From: Rhodobacteraceae bacterium UBA3069
GTDB lineage: Bacteria; Pseudomonadota; Alphaproteobacteria; Rhodobacterales; Rhodobacteraceae
Direction of reading: 5' to 3'
DNA length: 64,000 nucleotides
NCBI GenBank assembly: GCA_002366795.1
Contig: DFBX01000092.1
Location: 3,580-67,579, forward strand
The position numbers and the translations under genes are program-made. This document shows, one piece after another, positions 53,401 through 61,312 of the stretch (its first letter is position 1; each line of letters begins with the position of its first letter). The notes under the pieces were generated by a model, which saw nothing but the letters and a program-made list of their open reading frames with translations, was not told the DNA's origin and made no database searches.

Positions 53401-53826
53401 ATCGGCCCAGGCGCCGCGCCGGATCACCGGTTCTTCGGCCTCTTCGGGCAGGGTGGTGATGACATCCACCGCCGATTGCACATCCTCGGCAGCGCGGCCC
53501 ATGTCCGTGCCCGGCTCGAATTCCAGCGTGATGCTGGCGCGCCCTTCACGGGAATTGGCGGTGCTTTCCTCGACCCCGTCCACGGCCAGCAGGGCCGGCT
53601 CCAGCAGTTGCACGATGGCGCGGTCCACGTCCTCTGCGCCGGCACCGTCCCACAGCACGGAAACCGTGACATTGTCGATGATCACATCGGGAAAAAACTG
53701 CGCGCGCATCTTTGGCAGGGAGGTCAGGCCAAGGATCATCAGCACGACCAGCAACAGGTTCGCCGCCGTGCGGTGCCGCGTGAAATACGAAATGATCCCG
53801 CCTGCGGGTTTGGGCAGCTTGCGCAT
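50449..53826 (-). CDS. RND multidrug/solvent efflux permease (HAE1-like)
   Basis: Inner-membrane proton-driven pump subunit of a tripartite efflux system. The 1125-residue protein has the RND layout: one helix, a large periplasmic loop, helices 2-6, a helix-7 repeat, a second large loop, and further helices. Family patterns include FFPDVIIDNVTVSVLWDGAG near the N-terminus, GIVVDDAIVVGEHAD in helix 4, and GMVGIIINDSIVLVTSID in the second half. A long hydrophobic C-terminal extension (after ATKAFRHAIRARRARG) adds two or more helices. The adaptor gene precedes it by six bases. Confidence 0.94.
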   Translation of the reverse strand: MRKLPKPAGGIISYFTRHRTAANLLLVVLMILGLTSLPKMRAQFFPDVIIDNVTVSVLWDGAGAEDVDRAIVQLLEPALLAVDGVEESTANSREGRASITLEFEPGTDMGRAAEDVQSAVDVITTLPEEAEEPVIRRGAWADTVTDVVISGPVAPEQLGRYADEMIIRLFDRGITRTTIVGVAAPETLIEVPMAALIANDVTMAEIAEAIAGEVTADPAGDVTGANARVRTGVEKRAPDQIEAVVLRRNADGSTLRVGDVARVALLGSDRDRSFFVGGDPAVTIRINRSDAGDAIEMQRDVQDLAAEMEATLPQSVTIELIRTRAEMISARLSILLDSAKIGLALVLGLLFLFLNARTALWVAAGIPVALLSAMALMYFAGLTINMISLFALIITLGIVVDDAIVVGEHADARARRGEPPVEAAENAARRMTLPVFSSTMTTVIAFFGLVIIGGRFGDLIKDIPFTVIVVLMASLVECFLILPNHMAHALTSAGREHWYDWPSRQVNRGFDWIRLHLFRPLIAMAVRGRYAVLAGAVMLLAGQVAMVIDGRVQWRFFNPPESGSVSGSFAMLEGATRDDSLAMMRELQRATEELGTEYADRYGRNPLDFVIAELGGSSGRGLAGADTKDADLLGGISIELIDADLRPEYSSFAFVGELQERVAMYPLVETLSFRGHRAGPGGDSLDVQFYGASATDLKAAAEALKTEMAKYPEASGVEDNLAYDKVEMVLELTPQGQALGFTIDSLGRVLRHRLNGIEAATYPDGPRSATVQVELPASELSADFLERMQMRTGAGTYVPLADLVRVTQEAGFSTVRRENGLRVVSVTGDISQDNAARYTEILQALKQDILPRIASEKQVEFRIAGLSEQENEFLNDARNGLILTLVGIYLVLAFVFASWTRPIVVMAIIPFGLVGAIWGHYVWGVPLSMFTVVGLLGMVGIIINDSIVLVTSIDDFAEERGLRPSIIDGAADRLRPVLLTTLTTVLGLAPLLYETSSQAQFLKPTVITLCYGLGFGMALVLLLVPALVAMQSDFARATKAFRHAIRARRARGLRGLMLAGTALMLGWLTLTMGWSAIAGTMPGPLAALGAGMGAAFAAFFAGLAVLVLALFVLGMTVRLDPLRRA

Positions 53827-53832
53827 GGCGGA

Positions 53833-55293
53833 TCAGCCCCCCATCCGCGCTTCGATACGCTGGACCAGATCGGCGGGAACCTTGTCCGCCTCCAGTTTCT
53901 GGCGCATTTCGGCCTTTTGCGCATCGGGCAGGCGCTGGCTTTGGTCGATGGCGGCCAAAAGGCGGGCGCGGCGTTCGGGGGCCAGTTCGATCATATCGGG
54001 CTCGGCCCTTGCCCGGGTGTCGGACCCGGCACGCAACGGGCGCACCTTGATTCCCGCGCCCAGCAGAGCCGAGCGTTGGCGCACGACCTCACGCCCGTCC
54101 AGCGCTTCGGCGCGCAGCAACACGTCGTCGCCCTGCCGGCGCAACAGTTCGACGTCAATCGCCTCCAGGCGGTCGCCTTCCCCCAGCACCAGAACCGTGC
54201 CATCCGCGCCCAGCGCCGAATTCGGCAGGCGGAAAATGCCGTTCAAGGGGGCCTCTTCGACCAGAACGGTGACGAAATCTCCGGGCTTCAACCCGCCCGC
54301 CTTATCCATCGCGGCGAACAATTGCCGCCCCGTCTGGCCCGCGCCGACCGCCGCGCCTTCGCGGTTGATGCGGCCCGTGCTGCGCAGATCGGTGCCCGCG
54401 ACCTCCAACACCACGTCAACCGGACGTTGTTCCAACCGCCCCGAGTCATCCAGCAACCGCGCATACTGCGGGGCCGAAACCTGAAAAGCGACTTCCAGCG
54501 CGTCGGCGTCGATCAGGTCTGCCAGCTTTTCGTTCTGGCTGACAAGTTCCCCGTCCGAGGCGCTGACCGCGCTGAGAACGCCATCGAATTCGGCCCGCAA
54601 AACGGTGTCGGCCAGCACGCGCTCTGCCTCTTCCAGCGCCAGACGGACGCGGGCAAGGGATGTGGCCGCGCTGTCCACGCGCGCCTCGGCTTGGGTCAAT
54701 GCGCGGCGCTGCGCCAGAATGGCGGTGCGGGCGGCGCTGACAGCCAGTTCCGCGGCTTCGACATTTGCGGCGGACCCGACGCGGCGCTCCTTAAGGCTGC
54801 GCTGCCGTTCCAGCGCCTTTTGGCGCAGAGCGGCCTGGTCCTCGGCGGCGGCCAATTCGTCGCGGGCCAGTGCGACGGCGCGGGTGGCCTCGCGCTCTTC
54901 GGCCTTGGCATCCATCAGGTCGGTCTTGGCGCGGTTGACGGCGCTTTGCGCGTCCTGCGGGTCGATCCTGACCAGCACCTCGCCGGCGCTGACCGCGCCG
55001 CCTTCGACGAAACTGTCGGACAGGTCCACCACGGTGCCACGCACCGCCGCGCGCAATTCCAGAGACCGGCGGCTTTGGACCTGGCCAAAGGCGGTCAGGA
55101 TCGGGGTTTCCGTGCCGGGTTTCGCGGTGGTCACGGCCACGGCAAAGATACGTTCCTTGCCCTGCGGCGTAGCCGCTTGCTTTGACATGCGATCCTCTAC
55201 CGCGCCGCGCAGCATGGCCGCGGCCCAGATCAGGCAGGCCAGTGCAACGCCGGTAATGAACAGGCCGAACAGGCCCTGCCGCAGGAAACGCAT
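53833..55293 (-). CDS. RND efflux periplasmic adaptor (HlyD/MFP family)
   Basis: A 486-residue membrane-fusion protein linking the RND pump to an outer-membrane channel. An N-terminal helix anchors it. Split biotinyl-lipoyl-like halves flank a long alpha-hairpin (about 115-215, rich in AEDQAALRQKALERQRSL heptads), followed by beta-barrel and membrane-proximal domains. The C-terminal tail has an EF-like helical segment of unclear role. GAAGGAG precedes the ATG. No outer-membrane channel gene is nearby. Confidence 0.92.
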   Translation of the reverse strand: MRFLRQGLFGLFITGVALACLIWAAAMLRGAVEDRMSKQAATPQGKERIFAVAVTTAKPGTETPILTAFGQVQSRRSLELRAAVRGTVVDLSDSFVEGGAVSAGEVLVRIDPQDAQSAVNRAKTDLMDAKAEEREATRAVALARDELAAAEDQAALRQKALERQRSLKERRVGSAANVEAAELAVSAARTAILAQRRALTQAEARVDSAATSLARVRLALEEAERVLADTVLRAEFDGVLSAVSASDGELVSQNEKLADLIDADALEVAFQVSAPQYARLLDDSGRLEQRPVDVVLEVAGTDLRSTGRINREGAAVGAGQTGRQLFAAMDKAGGLKPGDFVTVLVEEAPLNGIFRLPNSALGADGTVLVLGEGDRLEAIDVELLRRQGDDVLLRAEALDGREVVRQRSALLGAGIKVRPLRAGSDTRARAEPDMIELAPERRARLLAAIDQSQRLPDAQKAEMRQKLEADKVPADLVQRIEARMGG

Positions 55294-55312
55294 GTAAACT
55301 CCTTCACGCTAC

Positions 55313-55328
55313 ATTCCGAAATCGGAAT
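55313..55328 (-). promoter_or_regulatory. Candidate operator of the RND efflux operon
   Basis: ATTCCGA-AA-TCGGAAT is a 7-bp inverted repeat with a 2-bp centre, 20 bp upstream of the adaptor start codon. Efflux pumps are usually controlled by TetR- or MarR-type dimers binding such sites; no such gene adjoins it. Confidence 0.55.
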
Positions 55329-55424
55329 ATCTGGGATATACCTTTACAGCCCCGCATGGGGAAGCCAAGCCACAAGAGTGTTACGGATGGACGCAGGCAT
55401 TCCGTCGCAAGGACCGGCGCAATA

Positions 55425-55967
55425 TCACTTGCGGCGCCTGTGCTCTTCCAGCCGGGGCATGATTTCCACGAAATTACAGGGGCGGTGGCGGTAATCCAAC
55501 TGCCATTTCAGGATCTCGTCCCAGGCATCCTTGCAGGCACCGGGGCTGCCGGGCAGGGCGAACAGATAGGTGCCCCCGGCGACGCCCCCCGTGGCGCGGC
55601 TTTGCACTGCGGACGTGCCGATTTTCTGCATGGATACCATGGTAAAAACTGTGCCGAAGGCCTCGATTTCCTTTTCATAGACATCGCGATGCGCCTCGAC
55701 CGTGACATCGCGGCCGGTCAACCCGGTGCCGCCGGTCGAGATGATGACATCCACGCCTGCATCCGCGATCCATTCGCGCAACTGCGCGGCTATGGCGGGG
55801 CGGTCGTCCGTCACGATCTTGCGATCCGCCAGAACATGCCCTGCCCCTTCGATCCGCGCGATCAGGGTGTCGCCAGACCGGTCCTCGGCCAATTGCCGCG
55901 TGTCGGACACGGTCAGAATGGCGATGCGGACCGGGATAAATTCAAGGCTTTCGTCAATGCGGCTCAT
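55425..55967 (-). CDS. moaB: Molybdenum cofactor biosynthesis protein MoaB
   Basis: A 180-residue MogA/MoaB-type protein that adenylylates molybdopterin before metal insertion. Motifs are ILTVSDTR, the substrate-binding ISTGGTGLTGRD and FALPGSPGACKDAW. Family length is normal. The next gene upstream (55979) is on the same strand with an 11-bp gap, suggesting a unit of udg, secreted protein and moaB. Confidence 0.95.
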   Translation of the reverse strand: MSRIDESLEFIPVRIAILTVSDTRQLAEDRSGDTLIARIEGAGHVLADRKIVTDDRPAIAAQLREWIADAGVDVIISTGGTGLTGRDVTVEAHRDVYEKEIEAFGTVFTMVSMQKIGTSAVQSRATGGVAGGTYLFALPGSPGACKDAWDEILKWQLDYRHRPCNFVEIMPRLEEHRRRK

Positions 55968-55978
55968 GGTGGCTCCTT

Positions 55979-56554
55979 TTACAGGCAGGGGTTCAGCACG
56001 GGCAGGCGCGGCTTGGACAGGCTGCGCTTGGCCCGCCTGACGGCAGATTCAGAACTGATAGACCGCGCCATGGACACAATCTGGTTATCCGCCGCATCCG
56101 GCGCGGGGCAGGCGAATTGTCCAAGCCGCGCATCGCGGGCGCGGATCATCGCTTGAAGGCGCGGCAACACCTGATCTGCGGGCACCGGCGGAAAGCTGTT
56201 TTGCGCCATGAAAACCCCGTAGGCGTGGATCAGCCCTTCAAGCCGGGCAATGCTGCCCGTATCCAGCACGCTGTCGCAGTGGCCTGCCAGCACCAACACT
56301 TCGATCATGACGCTCATGGCGCAACCGACAGCACCCTGCCCGCTTTGATCGGTTGCGAAATAGGTCGGCACCCCGCCATTGTCCCGCGCGGTGACGATCA
56401 CCGGGCCGGGCAATTCCAAATGGCGCAGCCCCGGTTCGGGTTGCTGCACCTTGTCTGCATGGGCGGCGAACAGCGCATCGTAATCAATAGGAAATCCCGC
56501 ATCCTCGGCACGGGCCGCGCCAGCCATCAGCACAAGCGCCAACAGCCACCTCAT
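55979..56554 (-). CDS. Exported hypothetical protein
   Basis: A 191-residue protein with a signal peptide (MRWLLALVLMAGAARA). The mature part begins EDAGFPIDYDALFAAHADKV and contains a segment ELPGPVIVTARDNGGVPTYF, with four cysteines. The family is not recognised. The start at 56554 overlaps the udg stop (ATGA), which with the signal peptide decides it over the longer frame. Confidence 0.78.
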   Translation of the reverse strand: MRWLLALVLMAGAARAEDAGFPIDYDALFAAHADKVQQPEPGLRHLELPGPVIVTARDNGGVPTYFATDQSGQGAVGCAMSVMIEVLVLAGHCDSVLDTGSIARLEGLIHAYGVFMAQNSFPPVPADQVLPRLQAMIRARDARLGQFACPAPDAADNQIVSMARSISSESAVRRAKRSLSKPRLPVLNPCL

Positions 56555-57360
56555 GCGTCGCCCCGCAACCGTGCCTTGATCGCCAGAAGGTCGGCCCATG
56601 CGTCGCGCTTTTGCTCGGTCCGGCGCAGCAGGGCGGCAGGGTGGAACATGGGCATGGCGGGTTTGCCCAGCGCCTTGGTCCACTGGCCGCGCAGGCGGGT
56701 GATGCCGCGTTTGCCCAAAGTTGCCTCGCAGGCGAAATTGCCCATCAGGATCAACAGGTCAGGATTGGCCAGTTCCACATGACGGGCAAGGAAGGGGCGC
56801 ATCATCGCCACCTCGTCCGGCGTGGGGTCGCGGTTTTCGGGGGGGCGCCAGGGCATTACATTGGTAATATAGACCGCGCTTTCAGCGATATCTGTGGCGC
56901 GGTCCAGCCCGATCGCGCCCAGCATCTTGTCCAGCAATTGCCCCGCCGCGCCGACAAAGGGCTTGCCCTGCGCGTCCTCCTCGCGGCCCGGAGCCTCGCC
57001 CAGGACCATGACGCGGGCCTGCGGGTTGCCATCAGCAAAAACCAGCGACCGCGCACCGCGTTTCAATCCGCAATGATCGAAGGCGGCCATGGCGGCCTGC
57101 AATTCATCAAGGTTCGAGGCGGATTTCGCTGCGGTCTCGGCCTCGGCCAAGGGGTCGGGGCCCTTGACGGCGACCGGCGCCTGCGGGACGGCTTTTGCCC
57201 TTTCGCGTGCGGCGCGGGGCGACCACGGGGCAATATCCGGCAGGGCATAGCAATCGACGGGCGTGTCCGAAAGCGCCTCGTCAACGCCCATTTCCAACTG
57301 CCATTCCAGCAGGGCAAGGGCCGTGGCGGCATCCATCGTATCAAGGTTCAGCGATTCCAT
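56551..57360 (-). CDS. Uracil-DNA glycosylase, family 4-like without the Fe-S cysteines
   Basis: A 269-residue base-excision enzyme that removes uracil from DNA. Family 4 motifs are GEAPGREEDAQGKPFVGAAG, NVMPWRPPENRDPTPDE and MFHPAALLR. Of the four cysteines that normally bind [4Fe-4S], one is kept (FDHCGLKRG), while the others are replaced by Phe, Trp (PWRPP) and Met (AMMRPF), so no cluster is expected. An N-terminal extension of about 80 residues precedes the domain. The start at 57360 is the only one that avoids overlapping pyrB. Confidence 0.9.
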   Translation of the reverse strand: MESLNLDTMDAATALALLEWQLEMGVDEALSDTPVDCYALPDIAPWSPRAARERAKAVPQAPVAVKGPDPLAEAETAAKSASNLDELQAAMAAFDHCGLKRGARSLVFADGNPQARVMVLGEAPGREEDAQGKPFVGAAGQLLDKMLGAIGLDRATDIAESAVYITNVMPWRPPENRDPTPDEVAMMRPFLARHVELANPDLLILMGNFACEATLGKRGITRLRGQWTKALGKPAMPMFHPAALLRRTEQKRDAWADLLAIKARLRGDA

Positions 57361-57462
57361 GCCGCGCAGCTTATCCGATCCCGCCGTGATGGGCAGCCCA
57401 ATCTTGCCCCGACCCCGCACCGCTTCTATACAGGGGGCCAATCCAGTGGCCGCGAGGAATCC

Positions 57463-58419
57463 ATGAGCTTTAACCAGAAACACCTGCTTGGGATCGAGCC
57501 GCTGGCCCCTTCGGAAATCACCACCGTGCTGGACCTGGCCGAACAATATGTAGACCTGAACCGGCGCGACGTGAAACATGCCGATGCGCTGGCGGGGCTG
57601 ACGCAAATCAACATGTTCTTTGAAAACTCCACCCGCACGCAGGCCAGTTTCGAACTGGCAGGCAAAAGGCTGGGCGCGGATGTGATGAACATGTCGATGC
57701 AGGCCAGTTCCATCAAGAAGGGCGAGACGCTGATTGACACCGCTATGACGCTGAACGCGATGCATCCCGACCTGCTGGTGGTGCGCCATCCGCATTCCGG
57801 CGCGGTGGACCTGCTGTCGCAGAAAGTGAACTGCGCCGTGCTGAACGCAGGCGACGGCAAGCACGAACACCCGACGCAGGCGCTGCTGGATGCGCTGACG
57901 ATCCGCCGCGCCAAGGGCCGGTTGCACCGGCTGAACATCGCCATTTGCGGCGATATTGCCCATTCCCGCGTGGCGCGGTCCAACATCCTGCTGCTGGGCA
58001 AGATGGAAAACCGCGTGCGCCTGATCGGCCCGCCCACGCTGATGCCCGCGGGCATCGCGAAATTCGGCGTCGAGGTATACGAGGACATGCGCGAGGGGCT
58101 GCAAGACGTGGACGTGGTGATGATGCTGCGCCTGCAACGCGAACGGATGGATGGCGGCTTCATCCCGTCGGAACGTGAATATTACCACCGCTACGGGCTG
58201 GACGCCGCCAAGCTGTCCATCGCCAAGGATGACGCCATCGTCATGCACCCCGGCCCGATGAACCGCGGCGTGGAAATCGACGGCACGCTGGCCGATGACA
58301 TCAACCGGTCCGTCATCCAGGACCAGGTGGAAATGGGCGTGGCGGTGCGCATGGCGGCGATGGACCTACTGGCGCGCAACCTGCGCACCGCGCGGACCGA
58401 ACAGGGCGTGATGGCGTAA
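57463..58419 (+). CDS. pyrB: Aspartate carbamoyltransferase catalytic subunit
   Basis: Makes N-carbamoyl-aspartate, the first committed step of pyrimidine synthesis. The 318-residue protein has FFENSTRTQASFE (carbamoyl-phosphate site; most members have STRTR), the GKHEHPTQALLD loop and HPGPMNRG. There is no regulatory pyrI nearby; instead a dihydroorotase-like subunit lies five genes downstream, as in dodecameric class A complexes. The ATG at 57463 follows GAGGAATCC. Confidence 0.96.
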   Translation: MSFNQKHLLGIEPLAPSEITTVLDLAEQYVDLNRRDVKHADALAGLTQINMFFENSTRTQASFELAGKRLGADVMNMSMQASSIKKGETLIDTAMTLNAMHPDLLVVRHPHSGAVDLLSQKVNCAVLNAGDGKHEHPTQALLDALTIRRAKGRLHRLNIAICGDIAHSRVARSNILLLGKMENRVRLIGPPTLMPAGIAKFGVEVYEDMREGLQDVDVVMMLRLQRERMDGGFIPSEREYYHRYGLDAAKLSIAKDDAIVMHPGPMNRGVEIDGTLADDINRSVIQDQVEMGVAVRMAAMDLLARNLRTARTEQGVMA

Positions 58420-58524
58420 CCACCGGACTTGGGTGGAACCCATCGACCCTGTAATGCGTTGACCCAAGTCATCGCCGCGTCCTACGCGCGCCAGACTGCG
58501 CGCCCGAAAAGCAAAGGCAGATCC

Positions 58525-59064
58525 ATGTCCGATACCATGACGATCCCGCAAAACGAGTTCGGTCAGGTCCGCCTGTTCGCCCTTGACCTGTCCCCCGAGG
58601 ATGCCCGGAGCTTTGCTGACGGGGCCGTGATCCGCCTGCCCGAGGCGCTGGAAACCGCCCCGCTGGACATGACCTATGCGCAGGTTTTCGACGCTGCCGA
58701 CCTGGCCGGGGTCGGCCTGACCGATTACCTGATCGAAGGGCAAGGCGTGGACCCCGACGCCATCGGCGCGGACCGCCCGCGGCTGGACGGGCTGACCGGC
58801 GGGCTGGTCATTGTCACCTCGCGCGCGTTCAAGGGCGCGGCGCGGCAATTGCGCGTGCATCCGCCGCTGCGCTGGATCGGCACATGGCCCGAAGCGCATA
58901 CCGCACCCTCGCTGGAGCGGTTGACCGCCGAATCGGCCATGGGCGCGCTGACTGGCGCGGCCCCCGCCGCAATGCCCGACCAGGCCCCACACATGAACCG
59001 CTATATCGTGCTGGTAATGGCGCTGCTGGGGCTGATCCTGATGGCGGGCCTTGCCTTCTTGTGA
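58525..59064 (+). CDS. Tail-anchored hypothetical protein in the pyr cluster
   Basis: A 179-residue protein of unknown family with a soluble part (about 1-155) and a single C-terminal helix (YIVLVMALLGLILMAGLAFL) that ends the protein, so it is predicted to be tail-anchored. The mid part has FKGAARQLRVHPPLRWIGTW. It follows pyrB by 105 bp and precedes the PH-like genes in the same direction. Confidence 0.75.
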   Translation: MSDTMTIPQNEFGQVRLFALDLSPEDARSFADGAVIRLPEALETAPLDMTYAQVFDAADLAGVGLTDYLIEGQGVDPDAIGADRPRLDGLTGGLVIVTSRAFKGAARQLRVHPPLRWIGTWPEAHTAPSLERLTAESAMGALTGAAPAAMPDQAPHMNRYIVLVMALLGLILMAGLAFL

Positions 59065-59172
59065 TCCGTCGCAAGCCGCGGTTGCAGCTTTGATGCCGCA
59101 CATCGCCGCATAGCGCCCCCTGGCGCACCGGCGATCTTGCCCGCACCGCCCTACCTGCGGCATGGTGCGATC

Positions 59173-59619
59173 ATGCAGTTTTCAATGACCCCCACCACCC
59201 CCCTGACGGACGGCGAACAGATCGTCGAAAGTTTTCACCCCGACCGGATGCAATACTGGCGCGACCATGCGTGGATGGCGGCGGGCGCGATGGCGATTGG
59301 CATGGCGATCCTTTGGTCCATGGGCAACCCGCATGTTTGGACCGGTGCCGTGGGCGGTCTGGCGGCGATTGCCGTCCGCGCCTTCTACATCGCCTCGGAC
59401 GAGCTGAAAGCGCGGTGGGACATGACGGACAGCCGCCTGCTTGGCCCGCAATCGCGCGCCGTGCGCCTAGCCGAGATCGCCAAAATTCGCGGCATCGGAT
59501 CCGCGGTGCAGATCGTCACCCAGACCGGCGACAAGCACCTGATCAAATACATGGAAGACCGCCACGCGGTCGCCGCCCGAATTGCCCGAGCCAGCGGCCT
59601 GCCATACGAGCGTCCATGA
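59173..59619 (+). CDS. Two-helix membrane protein with bacterial PH-like domain (1 of 4)
   Basis: A 148-residue protein. Two membrane helices (AWMAAGAMAIGMAILWSM and WTGAVGGLAAIAVRAFYIA) are followed by a small domain with the bPH2-type pattern ELKARWDMTDSRLLGPQSR and IAKIRGIGSAVQIVTQTGD. Bacterial PH-like (YdbS/YdbT) domains are of unknown function. It overlaps the next gene by four bases. Confidence 0.78.
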   Translation: MQFSMTPTTPLTDGEQIVESFHPDRMQYWRDHAWMAAGAMAIGMAILWSMGNPHVWTGAVGGLAAIAVRAFYIASDELKARWDMTDSRLLGPQSRAVRLAEIAKIRGIGSAVQIVTQTGDKHLIKYMEDRHAVAARIARASGLPYERP

Positions 59620-60155
59620 TCCCGACCCTGCCGCCAGAACCCGACCTGCCCCCGCCATCAGGCGGAATGGATGGCATTTCGGAACATCTGCTGCCGGGAG
59701 AGAACATTGAAATGGCCCTGACCGCCTGCCTGCGCCCCTACCTGTCGCGGTCGGCACTGATGGTGGGGTTGACCTCGCTTCTGGCGCTGCCGTTCATCAT
59801 GTTCTACCACGATCCGCGCATCTGGCTGCTGATCCCCGTGGTGGCGGTGGTGGACCTGTTCGTTTTCGACAACCTTGAAGACCTGCGCAAGAACCGGGGC
59901 CGGACATGGGTGCTGACCAACCTGCGCCTGTTGCAGATCGACACCGCCCCCGAACCCGGCCTTGCCGCGCTGGACCGCGCCGATATCGCCCGCGTGCGCC
60001 GCATGGGTTGGTGGAAGCTGTTCGTCGTCGGCCGGAATGCCAGCATCATCGAGGTCGCCTATTCTCCCGATCTGCCCGCCCTGCGCAATGCGCTGTTGGG
60101 CAGGCCGCATTATGACATCGCCGGCCTGGCGCAGGGAAAGGCCCCCAAGGCATGA
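59616..60155 (+). CDS. Two-helix membrane protein with bacterial PH-like domain (2 of 4)
   Basis: A 179-residue protein. It has a Pro-rich N-terminus, two helices (LMVGLTSLLALPFIMF and WLLIPVVAVVDLFVF), then the PH-like pattern GRTWVLTNLRLLQID and IARVRRMGWWKLFVVG. The layout matches its neighbours, suggesting descent by duplication. Both junctions are four-base ATGA overlaps. Confidence 0.78.
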   Translation: MIPTLPPEPDLPPPSGGMDGISEHLLPGENIEMALTACLRPYLSRSALMVGLTSLLALPFIMFYHDPRIWLLIPVVAVVDLFVFDNLEDLRKNRGRTWVLTNLRLLQIDTAPEPGLAALDRADIARVRRMGWWKLFVVGRNASIIEVAYSPDLPALRNALLGRPHYDIAGLAQGKAPKA

Positions 60156-60646
60156 ACCAACCCCGGGGCGATCATACCATGTTCGACATCGACCACCTGT
60201 GCCGGGGCCGCGACATGCTGTTGAACCCGCTGCGCGTGATCGGGTTGACGCTTAATATCGGAATGCTGGCGATCGCCGGGTGGTTCCTGATTGCGCGAAT
60301 GGACCTGCCGCCGGTCCAGACCAAGGCGATACTGGCCGCGCTCTTTGCCATCCAATGTCTGCGGCCTTTGTGGCAACATCCCAATCAGGTGGTCGGGCGG
60401 GTGTTGGTCGCGCAGGACCAACTGGCGCTGATGGGGGGGCGGCAAAACAAGGACCCCGCGAACGTGGCCCGTCTGATCCGGTTTGACGAGATCGAGAATC
60501 TGGGAAAAATCGGGTTCACCCTGACCGTATTGAAGAAAGACGGCACGATGGATTCCACCCTGGCGGGCCGGAAAATCGACTGGATCGAGGGGCTTATCCA
60601 GGACCGCCTGAAGGCGCATCGCGCTGGCATGGAGGCCTGCGCATGA
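60152..60646 (+). CDS. Two-helix membrane protein with PH-like domain (3 of 4)
   Basis: A 164-residue protein with two helices (VIGLTLNIGMLAIAGWFLIA and AILAALFAIQCLRPLW), then GRVLVAQDQLALMGG and EIENLGKIGFTLTVLKKDG. It is more diverged than copies 1, 2 and 4, but keeps the order of helices, strand pair and C-terminal helix. Four-base overlaps lie on both sides. Confidence 0.72.
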   Translation: MNQPRGDHTMFDIDHLCRGRDMLLNPLRVIGLTLNIGMLAIAGWFLIARMDLPPVQTKAILAALFAIQCLRPLWQHPNQVVGRVLVAQDQLALMGGRQNKDPANVARLIRFDEIENLGKIGFTLTVLKKDGTMDSTLAGRKIDWIEGLIQDRLKAHRAGMEACA

Positions 60647-61227
60647 CCGCGCACGACCCCGAAACCATACTGGAGCCATCGGACGAATGGCGCGGCATCC
60701 TTGACCCGGACGAGAATATCCTCTGGCAGGGGCGCCCCCTGCCGGGCGCACCGGTCGAACTTGCCAAATTGGGGCGCGCGGCGGGTGGCTTGCTGTTTGC
60801 CGGATTTGCCGTGGTCTGGATGGCAAGCGCAATGCGCGCCGGCGGGATGTTCTGGATGCTGGGTCTGATCCATTTTTCCCTCGGTCTGCTTATCGCCATG
60901 CGCGCGCTGTTCTGGTCGCGCATCAAGCGGTCGAACACGTGGTATACGCTGACCGACCGCCGCGCCTTTGTTGCCACGTCCATCCCGCTGCAGGGGCCCA
61001 AGCTGAAATCATGGGAAATCAATGCCGACACGGTGCTGACCTTGGACGAAGGGCCACCGACCTCGGTCGGGTTCGGGTTCGAAAAGGCGCGCGGGCGCAG
61101 CGCCAAGAAGTTGCGCGCCGTGGGCTTTGAACAAATCCCCGACGGGCGCGCGGTCTATGACATGATGCGCAAAATCCGCCAGCGTTCGCTTGATGCCGAA
61201 TTGCGCGCCAAGGAAGATCCGCGCTGA
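60643..61227 (+). CDS. Two-helix membrane protein with bacterial PH-like domain (4 of 4)
   Basis: A 194-residue protein. The N-terminal ILDPDENILWQGRPL is a typical lead-in of bPH proteins. Two helices follow (GGLLFAGFAVVWMASAM and MFWMLGLIHFSLGLLIAM), then the PH pattern WYTLTDRRAFVATSIP. It ends the four-gene cassette, 85 bp before the dihydroorotase-like gene. Confidence 0.78.
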   Translation: MTAHDPETILEPSDEWRGILDPDENILWQGRPLPGAPVELAKLGRAAGGLLFAGFAVVWMASAMRAGGMFWMLGLIHFSLGLLIAMRALFWSRIKRSNTWYTLTDRRAFVATSIPLQGPKLKSWEINADTVLTLDEGPPTSVGFGFEKARGRSAKKLRAVGFEQIPDGRAVYDMMRKIRQRSLDAELRAKEDPR

Positions 61228-61312
61228 TCCGCCTGCGCTGCCCTTTCCCTTGCCCCGCAGCCCCGCGCCGCTTAGAACGCGGGTTAACCACAAGGCCGCA
61301 AGGACCGATCCC

